From: Pyrocephalus nanus | Lineage: Eukaryota; Chordata; Aves; Passeriformes; Tyrannidae | Direction: 5' to 3' | Assembly (NCBI GenBank): GCA_038380795.1 | Contig: CM076261.1 | Span: 6,206,556-6,270,555, forward strand | DNA length: 64,000 nucleotides | Part shown: positions 24,901 through 36,160 of the stretch, piece by piece | Layout of the letters: every line of letters starts with the position of its first letter | Numbering within the stretch: the stretch's first letter is position 1 | Notes under the pieces: model-generated | Databases searched by the model: none | What the model was told of the DNA's origin: nothing | Seen by the model: only the letters and a program-made list of their open reading frames with translations | Position numbers and translations under genes: made by a program

Positions 24901-27900
24901 ATGAGTCCAGATTTTCATCATCCTGTAGAGACAGACTTAAAGGCAAAACAAAGATTTCTCAACAAAATTTGAGTTCTTATTGAACCAAGAATAGAACTGC
25001 TCAGACCATTTCAATGAACTGGCCTTTTCGGATCAAAAGGTGTTTAACTAAAAAATACTTTTTGAGTGACATATATTGGAGGAAAGTATGAATCTCATTG
25101 TATTGCAAAGAACAGAGGCCATCTGTGCACAAGAGTTCCTGTGTGATTAGTGGAAATGAAACTACCAAATTCCAGTTTGCCTTTCAGCCTTCAAGTTTTT
25201 TGTATCCCAATATTTTCAGTATGGTTAGGCATGTCTTTCTCCCAGAAACCTTCAGTGGGTTTCAAATAACTCAGATCTCTCAAAGTACTGTCAAGGTTCA
25301 AATTAATTTTGCTGCCTATGAGGAGAGCTTGTACAATTAATGCAGCTCTGATGACACTCATTTGTTAAACAAAGTAATGCTTCCAGTAGGGGTCAGTCAA
25401 AGAAGAGAGGTTATTGGAAATAAGTGAATAAAAAGGGAGAAAAAGTCTACTTAATTACTACTGAACATAACACAGACCTGTTAATCTCCTTTCAATTACT
25501 ATTAGCTCATTATATTTCCTTCAGTTTCAATATTAAAACACATAGATACATTATGTTTCATTAATATAAGTGACTGAGGCAGCTGGGGTGATTTCATTTA
25601 GGAATTACAAAAATGGTGCTGAATGCAAGAACAGTTAAGTGTGTAAAATATTTATGAAGTACCTTTAACACAGACAATTCCATAGTAACATTAGACTTTT
25701 ATTACTTTAACTTACTAGTTATACATTATGAACTGTATATATGCATTGTTTAATTCTGCTTCAGATATGACCCTCACACTTTTTCCTGTGATGTTCATAG
25801 CTGTAAGAGTTCATCTTAACTTTATTGTGACTACATTGTAAAATTGAATTCATACTTTTAAAACAGAACCAGCATTCTATGTGTCTATAAAAATGAAAAA
25901 TCCACATGACTTATGTTGGCATGTTAGTTGCAAATGCTAAAATAAAATATTCCTAAGTGCTAATTTTGATGATAATATGAGGTGGGGGGAAAGGACCTAT
26001 ACTGTTATTCTTTTCTCACTCTTACTGAAATCTGGTTGACTTCCAGGACTAGCTTCTAATGCAGAACAACTTGTTCGACAGAAAAGCAGCCCCTCTCTTC
26101 TAGCAAAAATAATTTTCACACTTGGAAAAAAAAAAAAAGTAGCTAGTACAAAGAACTTCTAGGAAATGAAAAAAAAAGTTTCCTTCTAATGATCATCATT
26201 CATAATCAACTTTGTGAGAGATAGCATATATACTGAACATGAAAAAAGGGGAAGGAAGGACACATCTCTGTTTTATCTCAATTGTATTTTTTTTTTCAGT
26301 AGGAAGCGCTAAGTTCCAGAAACATGGTGCTCCTGCCATTGCAAAATCCTCCTCTGGAAGAACCACCCAAACAAGCTGACCCTATAGAATGGCAACCCAA
26401 ATCAGACTTAAATCTCAACAGCTGTTATTCTGAGATGTCTTAGAGAAGTCAATTCTGTGGCATATTTTCCCTGTAAGAAAACAAATAATAATAAAAGGAA
26501 AAGGTGTAAGCCACTATCTGTTGATCATTGTTGTTTTTAATAGGAAACACACTGCAGTCCTTTGCACTGAAGTTCTCTAAGTTCAAAAAAAAAGCATCAT
26601 AGGAAAAGCATCTCTATAAATTCCTATTCATGTAGTGCAAAAATGGCTATCAGCCCCCTACTTTAGAACATATGGCTGGATTAGTTTCTTTGACTTTTTA
26701 GTGGCTAACTATTACACTAAAGCTGCCTTGAAAAGAGATATCCCATTTGCAATGGATATAGTTAATGGAACAGATAATATTCCATCAGCATGGTAAAATC
26801 ACTAAATAATTTACTTAAAGATTTCTAAAGCCCATTAGCATATTGTGACTTTCAACTATACCAACATTATTTGATATCAACCCATTCATAGCATAATGCC
26901 CTGAAATTCCTTTTACCTCTCCTTGTACCTATTCTTTCCTCTTTCAGCGATGTAGTCTAAATGTTACTTCAAGATTAAAGCTATGAATTACTTTAATTTT
27001 AACATTCTGATACGCAAGTTACTTTTTATAATTTCATTGTGCTATGCACTGATCGCCAGTTCAAAGGTAGATTTTATTTCAGAGGTGATCTATCATGTTA
27101 CAAACGTAATTTTCTCACATGCAGCAAGAATAAATCTCATCGCTTTACTAACTTTCAAGGCATCACCTCTCCTAGTGACAAAATGATTTACTGACCTCGC
27201 TGAACTATTTTTCCTCTAAAAATTTAGAACCATCAGAAATATTTAATGACTTGATTTAAAGTGCTGAAATAGAAGCACACCACAAGTATACTAAAATGTT
27301 GGTATTCCTCTGAGAATTAACACCTGTCAAATTAATAGATTCTGAAGTGGAAGACATCTTATCTATTTCAATTTCAAATTTGCAAGTAAACACTGCAAAA
27401 GGAATGTGTCTTATTTCTGAAGAAGCATGAAAGCACCATGTTCCTTTCCAACTGCAAGATTTGCCTGCCATGGAATGACCATATTCCTTTTACTTTAAGA
27501 GCTAATCATGCATGAGAGGTAACCGCTCTCCTTTGGAAACTACTGGCAGTAATTTAGAGAGATGAAAAAGATAATCCTGAGATTTATTTAACTATTATAC
27601 CACTCAAATAAAGCTTATAAGCTTTGCCATGCCATTTCCAATGGCCAAATGGTAAATGCCACACTTTCCCAGATACGTCATACAAACATAACTGTATGTC
27701 ATACAAAAAAAGTTACATAACCCACCATCAGTCTCAACATCATGAAACAAATCATAATCCAAGTATTATATCTAAGATTCTGATAAAACTTGATACAACT
27801 ACTAATACAATTATTATTTATTTAAAAGTATCAATATTTTTGAATAGGAATTCAAAGTACACGCTTGTAATACCACTGTAATTAGGATGATAACTTTTCT

Positions 27901-29278
27901 AGGCAGCATGGTTGCAGCTGACAAGTGTTAGCCTACATTGAGAGAAAACCACCAAAAAAATAACCCAAAAACCCCCTACTACCAATTTCTTTCTTAAACA
28001 TACAAATTTGTCCTTTAGGTTATTTTCTTTGAAGATGTGCCATGTAGGATTAAAAGGTAAGATGTTTGTAAATATCTGAGAAATGTAGCAGTGTTTCTAT
28101 TGCAGAACATTTCAAGCAAATGTCAAAATGAATTAGAGGAAATAAAAATCAAGCAGTAGGTGAAAGATACAGTAGAGGAACAAATCAAACAGAAATCAAG
28201 TATTTTTAAATATAAATACTTATATTTATGTATATGTTCACATAAACAAAACCTCTAGCTAGAATTAATGTGTACAGCTGTATAACTAGACACTTTTTAA
28301 AATTAGAAATTAAATGGATAAACTATTTCACTAGGCAAGATAAAAATGTCAAGAAATAATTATTTTTTTAAATTAAACTATTTATAAATGTGTGAAACAT
28401 CTTATGCATGCATGATTTCTCCAGAACAAGTATAACAATGCAACTTTATGCTACTGACAGCATTTCATCAGTTCAAGGTTCAGTCAGAAAAAAACTTCAC
28501 AGCTGGTAGTATGAAAATAATGAAACAGATAAAAAAAAAATCATGCTTGAGGGTATGGGAGTTGGATATTAAACCAGCAAAATAAAATATATATCCTTAT
28601 CAAGTTTTAGTGATCACCAATTTTACAGAACTTCCTTTACTTACTACGAAGGGAAAAATCCTGAAACATTAACTAGTGGCACTACTGTAATAAACTGTTT
28701 ATGAACTTCAATAGTATTCTTCTCAGAAACTAGCATAAGACAGTGTTAGAACAGTTAAGATCGTAGACAGTGTGAAAAAGTGTGAAAATAATTTTTGGAC
28801 ATGGCCAATGATTCTATAAAATCATTTTGACATTAATACTGTTCAATCTGTATTTTCCTGAATGTATCACTGAAAAGATTTGAGTTTTTGTAGATATCCT
28901 TTAATATTTTTATGCAACTAAGCTCCTTTGGTAGTTATCTAGTACTTGTCCTGGTTACACTCCACCAAAATTTTGGTTTTAGTAAATTGTAGGAAAAGAA
29001 CTGTGGCATTATAAGCACACTCTAAATTGTTTGTGGCTGCTGAAGAAACACAAGCCCTAGCATCCTACCTAATCTTGCAGCACGTCAGGCTTTTTTTAGG
29101 AAGGAGGTCACCAGCTCAGCGGTACATGGCCCGTGGTTATAGATAGGAGGGACCAAATTTCAAATACTCACATATACCTTTCTACTAAAGCATACAACTG
29201 GCTTACACTGAATAACAATGCAAGATCACTGTTCCTGCATTCCAGAGGCTGCTCAGACACTGTTCTTTGAATTCATGC
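21931..29278. other. unannotated AT-rich sequence
   Basis: No gene or mobile element is recognised. The longest open frame in the whole window, 146 codons at 23273-23713 on the plus strand, lies here. Its product is rich in Phe, Leu and Lys, shows no motif or signal I recognise, and has no splice or promoter context, so I treat it as chance. Short A runs occur at 23107-23119 and 26126-26137, and a T run at 26287-26297. Confidence 0.55.
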
Positions 29279-29818
29279 AGAATTGCAGAATATGCCAAGT
29301 TAGAAGGTACTCCACAAGGATCATCAAGACCAACCCTTAGCCCTGCACAGCACCATCCCTAAGTGTCACACCATATGCCTGAGTGTATCATCCAAATGCT
29401 TCTTGAACTCCATCAGGATTGGTGCTGTGACCACTTCCCTGGGGAGCCTGTTCCAGTGCCCAACCACCCTCTGGGTGAAGAGCCGTTTTCTAATATCCAA
29501 CCTAAACCTCCCCTGACACAACTTCAGGCCATTCCCTTGGGTCCTGTCACTGCTCACCAGAGAGAAGAGATCAGTGCCTGCCCCTCCTCTTCCCCTCACA
29601 AGGAAGCTGTAACTGCAATGAGGTCTCCCCTCAGTCTCCTCTTCTCCAAGCTAAACAGACAAAGTGACCTCAGCTGCTCCTCATACAGCTTCCCCTCAAG
29701 GCCCTTCATCATCTTCATTGCCCTCCTTTGGATGCTCTCCAATAGCTTTATATCTTTCTTTATCTAATATTGCAGTGACCAAAACTGCACACAATATTCA
29801 AGGTGAGGTCTCACCAAT
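29279..29818 (-). mobile_element. CR1 LINE fragment, relatively well preserved
   Basis: This is the 3' end of a CR1 element on the minus strand. The 3' terminus lies at about 29279, where the plus strand reads GCAGAATATGCCAAGTTAGA, followed by ACAAGGATCATCAAGACCAA. A minus-strand frame at 29366-29599 still encodes the CR1 ORF2 C-terminus, with RLDIRKRLFTQRVVGHWN, then LPREVV, then a terminal FKKHLDDTLRHMV before the stop. The preceding LFSLVSSDRTQGNGLKL is also typical of CR1. The 5' side breaks off at about 29818, after the plus-strand AGGTGAGGTCTCACCA, as expected for incomplete reverse transcription. It is among the less diverged copies in the window. It is inactive, because most of the element is missing. 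Confidence 0.95.
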
Positions 29819-29876
29819 TTTATTTTATATTTTATATTTATTTTATATTTTATATTTTATTTTATATTTTTTACTG
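29819..29876. repeat. (TTTTA)n / TTTATATT microsatellite
   Basis: An imperfect tandem array of TTTTA and TATTT units directly abuts the 5'-truncated end of the CR1 fragment. A T13-type run follows at about 29916-29930. The array may have existed at the insertion site or expanded afterwards. Confidence 0.8.
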
Positions 29877-30879
29877 TTCTATGACAACTATGCTTTACTA
29901 TTTTATTGGTTTTCCTTTTTTTTTTTTTTAAATTTAACCTCACAATTTTTTATCCAAAACATTACTATAATACAGGTTCTCTATTTATGTATAATTTTGT
30001 GTACTTACTTTTGCCACATCGTGGTGGGTTTTTTTCTCACTACATCAAGGAATTGAGGTTTTCTACATTCCTTTTCACTTTTACCAGCTGTTTTATAATA
30101 GTGGTAAAGGTAAAGAGTAATTCAGAATCTTTTCACATAATGCAGCCCTCATTCTATGCAAATGTGTCATAATTCAAAAATAATTAATTATTTTTTGCAT
30201 AGGGAAAGCTAGCAGTATGTGCCAGCTTATCTGCAATATGTATCTTATGAGTAAGGAAATAAAGTATGATTTCAATTAGAGAGGTAATACAACCTATTTA
30301 AATATTTCCTCAAATATATAGGGAAGTTTTTGCTCTTCTGAGATGGGACTGACTTGAAATTTATTTTTCCCGTGTTTTCCTTATTTTGAGAAAATGCTAG
30401 ATTTCTATTTGCAATTCAAACTGTTACCTTTTCTTTCTCCTTTCTGTGTGTTTACCTTGTTTCACTTATAAGAAAGTAGGATTTAATTTTACAAAAATCT
30501 CAGAGTTTCAAAGCAAAAAAGGCGTAATATTAAAAAATAAAACCAATTAAAAGCCCCCACAAATCACTGTGTAAATTCATCTGCTGGGTTTTTGGGGTGT
30601 TTTTTGGTTTGTTTGTTTATTGGGGGTTTTTAAGTTTTCCTGTGCCTTCAAAATTTTTTAATGCTTGTAACAAAAAACATTCACAAACCATTTTTATTCC
30701 CGACCCTTATTTGCCCTACTACAGGGTTAATGCAATTATTTCTGTGGCCACTTGTTACTATCACAGAAGGAAAATTACTGTCCTTGTACCTTCGGTTAAG
30801 GGAAAATAATTCTGTCTTTGTCTATTTGGGCTTGAACAGAGATGCTATTGGCTTCACTTCTTGAAATAAAGTATCTTAA
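29877..30879. other. unannotated T-rich sequence
   Basis: Very AT-rich, with T runs near 29917-29930 and a G/T-rich stretch at about 30588-30630 (GGGTTTTTGGGGTGTTTTTT and following). Overlapping frames (70-130 codons) are Phe/Tyr/Leu-rich products of T-rich DNA and are not supported as genes. Confidence 0.55.
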
Positions 30880-31190
30880 GATCACAGGAAAATTCAGGTA
30901 GGAATGAACATCAGGCAGTTTCTAATTCAAGCACCTGCTCCAAGCAGGGCCAGCTGTGAGACTAGACTTGGGTGCTCATGGATTTGTCCGACTGGGTCTT
31001 GAACACTTCACAAAACGGAGCCAGTGCAGTATCTCTGGGCAACCCCACGCAGTGCCTGGCTGTCCTCAGAGTGAAAATGTTCCTCTTTATATCCATTCTA
31101 AACCTCTTGTTTCAAATCGAGACCATTAACCTGAGCTTCTGCCTCTGCACCTCAGTTTGCCCAGCACTCTTGCAATGGCAGTTGTTTCAA
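30880..31190 (-). mobile_element. CR1 LINE fragment, diverged
   Basis: The complement of a CR1 3' region is visible on the plus strand. AGCACCTGCTCCAAGCAGGG and CCAGCTGTGAGACTAGAC (near 30932-30967) are followed by GACTGGGTCTTGAACACTTC (near 30990). Then come ATCTCTGGGCAACCCC (near 31031), GCTGTCCTCAGAGTGAAAAT (near 31059) and TTATATCCATTCTAAACCTC (near 31086). This order matches a CR1 subfamily different from the copy at 29.3 kb. The element reads on the minus strand with its 3' end near 30880. Beyond about 31190 the similarity fades. The frame is degenerate. Confidence 0.8.
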
Positions 31191-34100
31191 TCCAAATTTT
31201 CAAGGCCTGCCCTCAAAAAGTTCTCCTTGGTAGTACAGTATAGTATTGTCAGACTCCTATAAAGGACCACAGCAAACAAGAAAAAACCTGGATGACTTTC
31301 CTTACCCCTTCTAGTTCTCTGCATGACTCCCATGTCAGTGAGGCTGTTCGCAGAAAATCCAACAGGCACAGTTACGTGTGATGGAGTTCAGTTCAGATTA
31401 ACATAACCAGCATCTGTTTTCTACATGTAAGAAAGATGCTTTAAGTTTGCTGTTACCTAGACAGCTAGGGCCCAATCCAGTTGCCCATAGAAATACATTG
31501 AAATATTCCTTCCTGGCTCCTGCTAGTGCTTCAGGATGCTGCAGGTCTCCTATAGGTCCGGGGCTTATTTATCAAGTCCAGATGGATTTCTCATGTACAC
31601 TGCACATTTCAAATGGTGCTAGTGGCATACAGAGGTGTCAGTGATTTGAACCTATAGGAGACAGATATTTGAATTACTCTTTTGGCCTGACTACCATGAA
31701 AATACATAGTCCATTTATTATATATGAGAATTTAGACACCTAGCAAGCATTTAGGCACCTACATATGCCTGCACTGAAGTGTCCTCATTGCAAACTGAAA
31801 CCCAGTCACAGCCTAAGATCGTGGCAGATGACAGCAGACAATTAAAGCTCATTTAATGAAATGTCAATGCTGCGTGGTATGGGCGAGAACGATGCTTTCA
31901 ATGGTATTAACCATACATTGGGAAGCAGCTTCTTCACATTTTGTCCCAGGCCTTTCAATCAAATACACATTTGAGGTAAAAGTTCCATATGAGAGAGTAA
32001 CAATATTCTTTTACTCCTTTCTCTTTCCTGACCACTTCATATGAGGGAAGTCTACTACTCAAAGAGCAGCAACTAGCTAAGGCCAAATATGGTCTGTGAG
32101 GTAGGGAAGATGAGAGGAGAAGTCAAATCCCACCTAATCTCCAATTCCCACTTTCTCTGAATCTAATAATGCTATGTTGCTCAGTAAAATTTCAACAATA
32201 ACATAAAGAACTATGACGTACCTTTTGAGAAACAGAAGATAAACTAAGCTTTCAAATTCTGGAAAAATAAAAAGGTCTTCCAGAGTTCTTTCTCTTAGCT
32301 TGAGAATGGGAGAGGATTTCATTTGTTGTTCAATTACAGCAGCAGCCCCTTATCATTAATAACTTCTACTAATGCTTCTCTTCTTCTTTCTAGTAAGACT
32401 TTCATGTGCATTGAAAAGTGCACTAAAACCACTGAAATTTACCCTAAAGATGTGGAAGAACTATTAACAAAGGGTGAACATTTTAGGATTTTAAGTAAAT
32501 ATGCTAATGTAATCAAAAGCAGACAATATTTCTGAAACACAGGCTGTTCTTTCTGCTGGTTCTTCTTTGTTGTTCTGTGGTTTATTTTGTAGTTTTGGTT
32601 TGGTTTTGTTTTGTTTTTTTGTTTGTTTGATTTTTTTTCCTTTTTTTTCTTTTTTACACACCAAATATATAGGTCTTGATTTGTACTTCTCCTCATGTTT
32701 TTCTCAGCTTAGCCTGGTTTTTCTCACCTAGGTAACCTTTATTTTAACCTTATTTTCTCTGGCTTCTTTGTGAGCTGAAATGATGCAAAACCCAAACATC
32801 TAAGAAGTACAAGTTGAGGTACAACAGAGGTACAAGTTGAGGTTGAAGGATTGCTTTGATAGTACTACAGGTACAACACTGTGAAAATATTCAGCAGATG
32901 CCTTGATTAAATTCCTTTATATAAATGTTCATGAATTATTCACTTGATTAAAAGTGCAACGATCCATTTGAACAATATTGCAAAATGGTTTGAATAACCT
33001 ATTTTATCATTTTATTCAATCTACCTCTGGCCATAAGTACTCTGAGCCCATCTGGATGAATTTCTAGATGCCATCCAGGATTATCCAGAATGTTTCTCTG
33101 TGAAAAATTTTGTTCTGTTCATTTGCCCTGTATCTAGGCCAGTACAATCACTAAAAGGTAATACTACATTATCTTTCTGATAATTGTGGTGACTTATAGA
33201 TCTGCTAGTTAGTTATTGCTGGAGAACAAACCCATCATCTTCGCCTATGAAAAATGCAGTTTTTCCCAAAGTACCTTTTTACCTAAAGCACAAGGGGAGA
33301 ACACAATGATCAACATTGTGGGATCCCTTTATTTGAGGAAGTCTTCATTTCATAAATGAAGAAAGCCATTTTTTGTCTTGATATTTTGCAAAATACTTGT
33401 TTATGGCAAACTGTCATTTGTATTCAGATTTAGAATGTAGAAACTACAGTGATGGTTCCTTGGAAATGCTTAAAATAGATAAGATGGATTGACTGATTGC
33501 ATATTCCTTTGAATTATTGTGAAAGTACTAGATCTATCTAAATCATGCCATGAAACAAAGTTAGAAGTTATGTAACTTCAAGTTGCTATAAATTGCTTCT
33601 TGTTGAAAGCTATATAAAACATTTTCAAATCTGTCATGTTCCACCTCTTCTGCCTAAAATAATAATAAAAAAATCGAAGTGAAAATGTCCAAGAAAAGTA
33701 TGAATCAGGCTTATGTTGTTAAGCTATGCCACCATCAAGACTGGATACTCTCTTGCAATTAAATCTAAAACCTTGGTCCATTTTTATGTCCTGAATGTAC
33801 TTATTACCGTAGGATACTGTGTTTTATTAGATTAGCTAGACTAACGTAGCTAATTCAGCAACAAAACCAGCTCAGACATACATCCTTTTTTTCTCCCAGA
33901 CACACTATCCTCATGGTTTGTTTAATCCAAGTTTTTTTCTTGAATACAAGTTTTATCTATCCTCTTTCTGCTGCTGACATTCCCATATGTCCCCAGAACA
34001 AGCTATCTGGCAAAGCATCCAGGAAAATGCATTTTCTACTTCTCCTCCCACAGCAGCAGGCAAGATAACTGCACAGCCACAGCATCCCAGAGAACATGCT

Positions 34101-34466
34101 CTACAAGGTCTGATCTGATCTCCAGTCTTCACCAGAAAACAGTCTCAAGTCTTGGACTAGTCTCACCTACCACAAAGCAGGAGGTATGGAGTATAAAAAG
34201 ATAGCATGAAGGAGCCAAAACTGCTTTATTTGTAGCATTAGGAACGGAAGAAATTAGCACAGCAGACAGCAGAAGATAGTACAGAAGCTAAAGCTGTGGG
34301 ACAGCACCCAAAGGCTGCTGTTGCTAGCCCTGAGTGTAAATACCATAGCCAGTAGGAACTTGAAAAATTACAGTGAGATGAACGTCAGGTCCTTCTTTTC
34401 TATCTTGAAATCTGTACTGAAATTTAAAAATGAACTACTTTTCCCTCAGTTGGCTAATTTTTTTAT
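31191..34466. other. unannotated sequence, with a possible ancient SINE-like patch
   Basis: No gene is recognised. The part at about 31465-31790 contains CTAGGGCCCAATCCAGTTGC and TTTAGGCACCTACATATGCC, phrases reminiscent of old amniote SINE/MIR-type repeats, but too weak to call. A T/G-rich low-complexity tract lies at 32590-32655. A 14-bp direct repeat (GTACAAGTTGAGGT) occurs at 32807-32820 and 32830-32843. Confidence 0.45.

Positions 34467-34506
<40 letters not shown>
34467..34506. repeat. (AC)12(AT)8 compound dinucleotide microsatellite
   Basis: A perfect AC run of about 12 units passes directly into a perfect AT run of about 8 units. Uninterrupted arrays of this length are usually polymorphic. 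Confidence 0.95.
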
Positions 34507-34978
34507 GTCTGAGATTTTTATCAGCAGTGAAACTTTAAAAACCACTTTAAAGTTTCACCAGGACCAGAGGCAAACTACTCCAACTGAAGCTTTGAAAAAA
34601 AACCAGCCAGAGAAGGCACTTATAATTTTCAGGACAGAATGCTCCACTGCAAAAAAACCTTGCTTACTAACAGAGCTGCCTTCCTCAATTAAACACAGTG
34701 GCTGGCAAAATAACAACAGGTCACAGCAGAATTGCAGTTCATAGGTTGAAAGTGTGTATCACTTAACACTGAGTATTACTCATGATTATATTCTATGTAC
34801 TCTGAAGAACAACAGCCTCCTACAACAACAAAGACAATTATAAGACAGATATTTTTTATCCCAGGAAAACTCTTTGCTACATAAAAAAAAAATCTGGAAA
34901 GGAAAAACAACTCCTTGTGCTGAAATTAGACTGAAATTAGCTCTACTGATGATCTGTTCTTTAAATTTGGAAAGGAGA

Positions 34979-34994
34979 TTTTTTTTTTTTTTTT
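34979..34994. repeat. T16 run (A16 on the minus strand)
   Basis: A pure homopolymer that lies immediately 3', on the minus strand, of an AATAAA signal and a candidate 3' untranslated region. It could be a reverse-transcribed poly(A) tail or an ordinary genomic A tract. Confidence 0.9.
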
Positions 34995-35111
34995 GGTTCA
35001 GCAGGATTTATTTTTAGACTGGCAAAGACACAATGGTAAACAGAACTGAAGCTCTGTGGGCACCTTCTGAGGTTAAATTACCTTTCATGCCATTTGCACA
35101 GAAGACTGTTC
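34995..35111 (-). other. candidate 3' untranslated region
   Basis: On the minus strand this 117-base stretch follows the TGA of the candidate exon and ends at an A16 tract. It contains AATAAA about 12 bases before the tract. It has no repeat character and fits a short 3' UTR, either in a live gene or in a retrocopied mRNA. Confidence 0.3.
35007..35012 (-). promoter_or_regulatory. AATAAA polyadenylation signal
   Basis: The plus strand reads TTTATT, giving AATAAA on the minus strand, about 12 bases upstream of the A16 tract. That spacing is typical of cleavage sites. Such hexamers are common by chance in AT-rich DNA, so its weight comes from its position after the candidate exon. Confidence 0.35.
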
Positions 35112-35223
35112 TCAAGCAGCTTGAGCAGATGGTCGGGACACCATTGTCCGTTTACTTGTATCCACAAAGATAAACGATTGCTCTTTGAAATCCTGAACAA
35201 TATGGCCCTTGTGATGCTTTAAG
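35112..35223 (-). CDS. candidate terminal coding exon or retrocopy fragment (unrecognised protein)
   Basis: Reading the minus strand, a long pyrimidine-rich tract ends in TTTTTTTGTCTTGGCAG, a near-ideal splice acceptor. Immediately after the AG begins an open stretch of 1 + 108 bases plus a TGA stop, encoding 36 residues that start LKHHKGHIVQDFKEQ and end TMVSRPSAQAA. The reading changes from low-complexity Phe/Cys codons to a balanced, protein-like composition exactly at the acceptor. After the stop come a 117-base stretch, an AATAAA signal and A16. I do not recognise the protein. There are two readings: (1) the last exon of a minus-strand gene, entered in phase 2, with upstream exons at higher coordinates; (2) a short 5'-truncated retrocopy whose A16 is the remnant of a poly(A) tail. 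No target-site duplication is visible to support the second. A chance open frame of this length is possible, so the case rests on the combination of signals. Confidence 0.35.
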
Positions 35224-35281
35224 CTGCCAAGACAAAAAAAGAACAACACACACACACAAAAAAAAAAAAAATAAAAAAAAA
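35224..35281 (-). promoter_or_regulatory. candidate splice acceptor with long polypyrimidine tract
   Basis: On the minus strand this reads as long T runs, a short (GT)n, TTGTTC, T7 and then GTCTTGGCAG, with the acceptor AG at 35224-35225. As plus-strand DNA it is an A-rich low-complexity tract with CACACACACA, so the same bases can be described as simple sequence. A GCTAAC branch-site-like motif lies farther upstream near 35325. Confidence 0.35.
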
Positions 35282-35385
35282 TCCCACTATCAAAAAACCC
35301 CAAGCAACCAGATAAATATAAAGTTAGCTGAAGAGGACAAAAGAGTTTGGATTGATAAAATTTCATTTTAAGCAACAAGTATATA

Positions 35386-36160
35386 TAGAATAATGGAATC
35401 GTTTAGGTTGCAAAAGACCTCTAAGATCATCAAGTCCAACTGTTAACCTAACATTGCCAAGTCCACCACCAAACCATGCCCCCAAGTGCCACATCTACAT
35501 ATCTTTAAAATACCTCCAGGGATGGTGACTCCACCACTTCCCTGAGCAGCGTGTTCCAATGCTTGACAACCATTTCCATGAAGATACTTTCCCTAATACC
35601 CAATCTAAATCACCCCTGGTGCAACATAAGGCCACGTCCTCATTTGTTTTCTGAGAGAAAAGGCTGACTCCACCTCACTACAACCTCCTGTCAGAGAGTC
35701 ACAGAGAGAGATGAGGTCCATTCAGCCTCCTTTTCTACAGGTTATACAACCCCAGCTCCCTCAGCTGCTCCTCATATAACTCACTCTCCAGACTCTTCAT
35801 CAGCTTTGTTGACCTTCTCTGGCACCTCAGTGTCTTTCTTGTAATAAAAGGCCCAAAACCAAACACAGTAGCTGAGGTGCAGCCTCACCAGTGTCAAGTA
35901 CAGAGGGACAATCCCTTCCCTAGTCCTGCTGGCCACGCTATTTCTGATACAAGCCAGGATGCCATCAGCTCTCTTGGCCACCCAGGCACAATATTGGCTC
36001 ATGTTTGGCTGCCGTCATCCAATACTCCCAGGTCCTTTTCCACTGGGCAGCTTTCCAGCCACTCTTCCCAAAGCCTGTAGAGCTGCATGGGGTTGTTGTG
36101 ACCTGAGTGCAGGACCTGGTATTTGGCTTTATTGAACCTCATACCATTGGCCTTGGCCAA
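35386..36160 (-). mobile_element. CR1 LINE fragment, about 775 bp
   Basis: A minus-strand CR1 with the characteristic 3' end at 35386, read on the plus strand as AGAATAATGGAATCGTTTAG followed by GACCTCTAAGATCATCAAGT. The element retains part of the reverse transcriptase C-terminal region. A minus-strand frame at 35781-36002 encodes [20 protein letters not shown], then [16 protein letters not shown], clearly the conserved CR1 ORF2 block. Further 3', the minus strand translates to HWNTLLREVVESPSLEVF and then hits a premature stop, so ORF2 is broken. The 5' side stops at about 36160, after the plus-strand CCATTGGCCTTGGCCA. It is inactive. Confidence 0.95.

Noticed and set aside
29664..30172. Plus-strand frames of 130 and 88 codons
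   Set aside because: They are antisense CR1 plus translated T-rich simple sequence.
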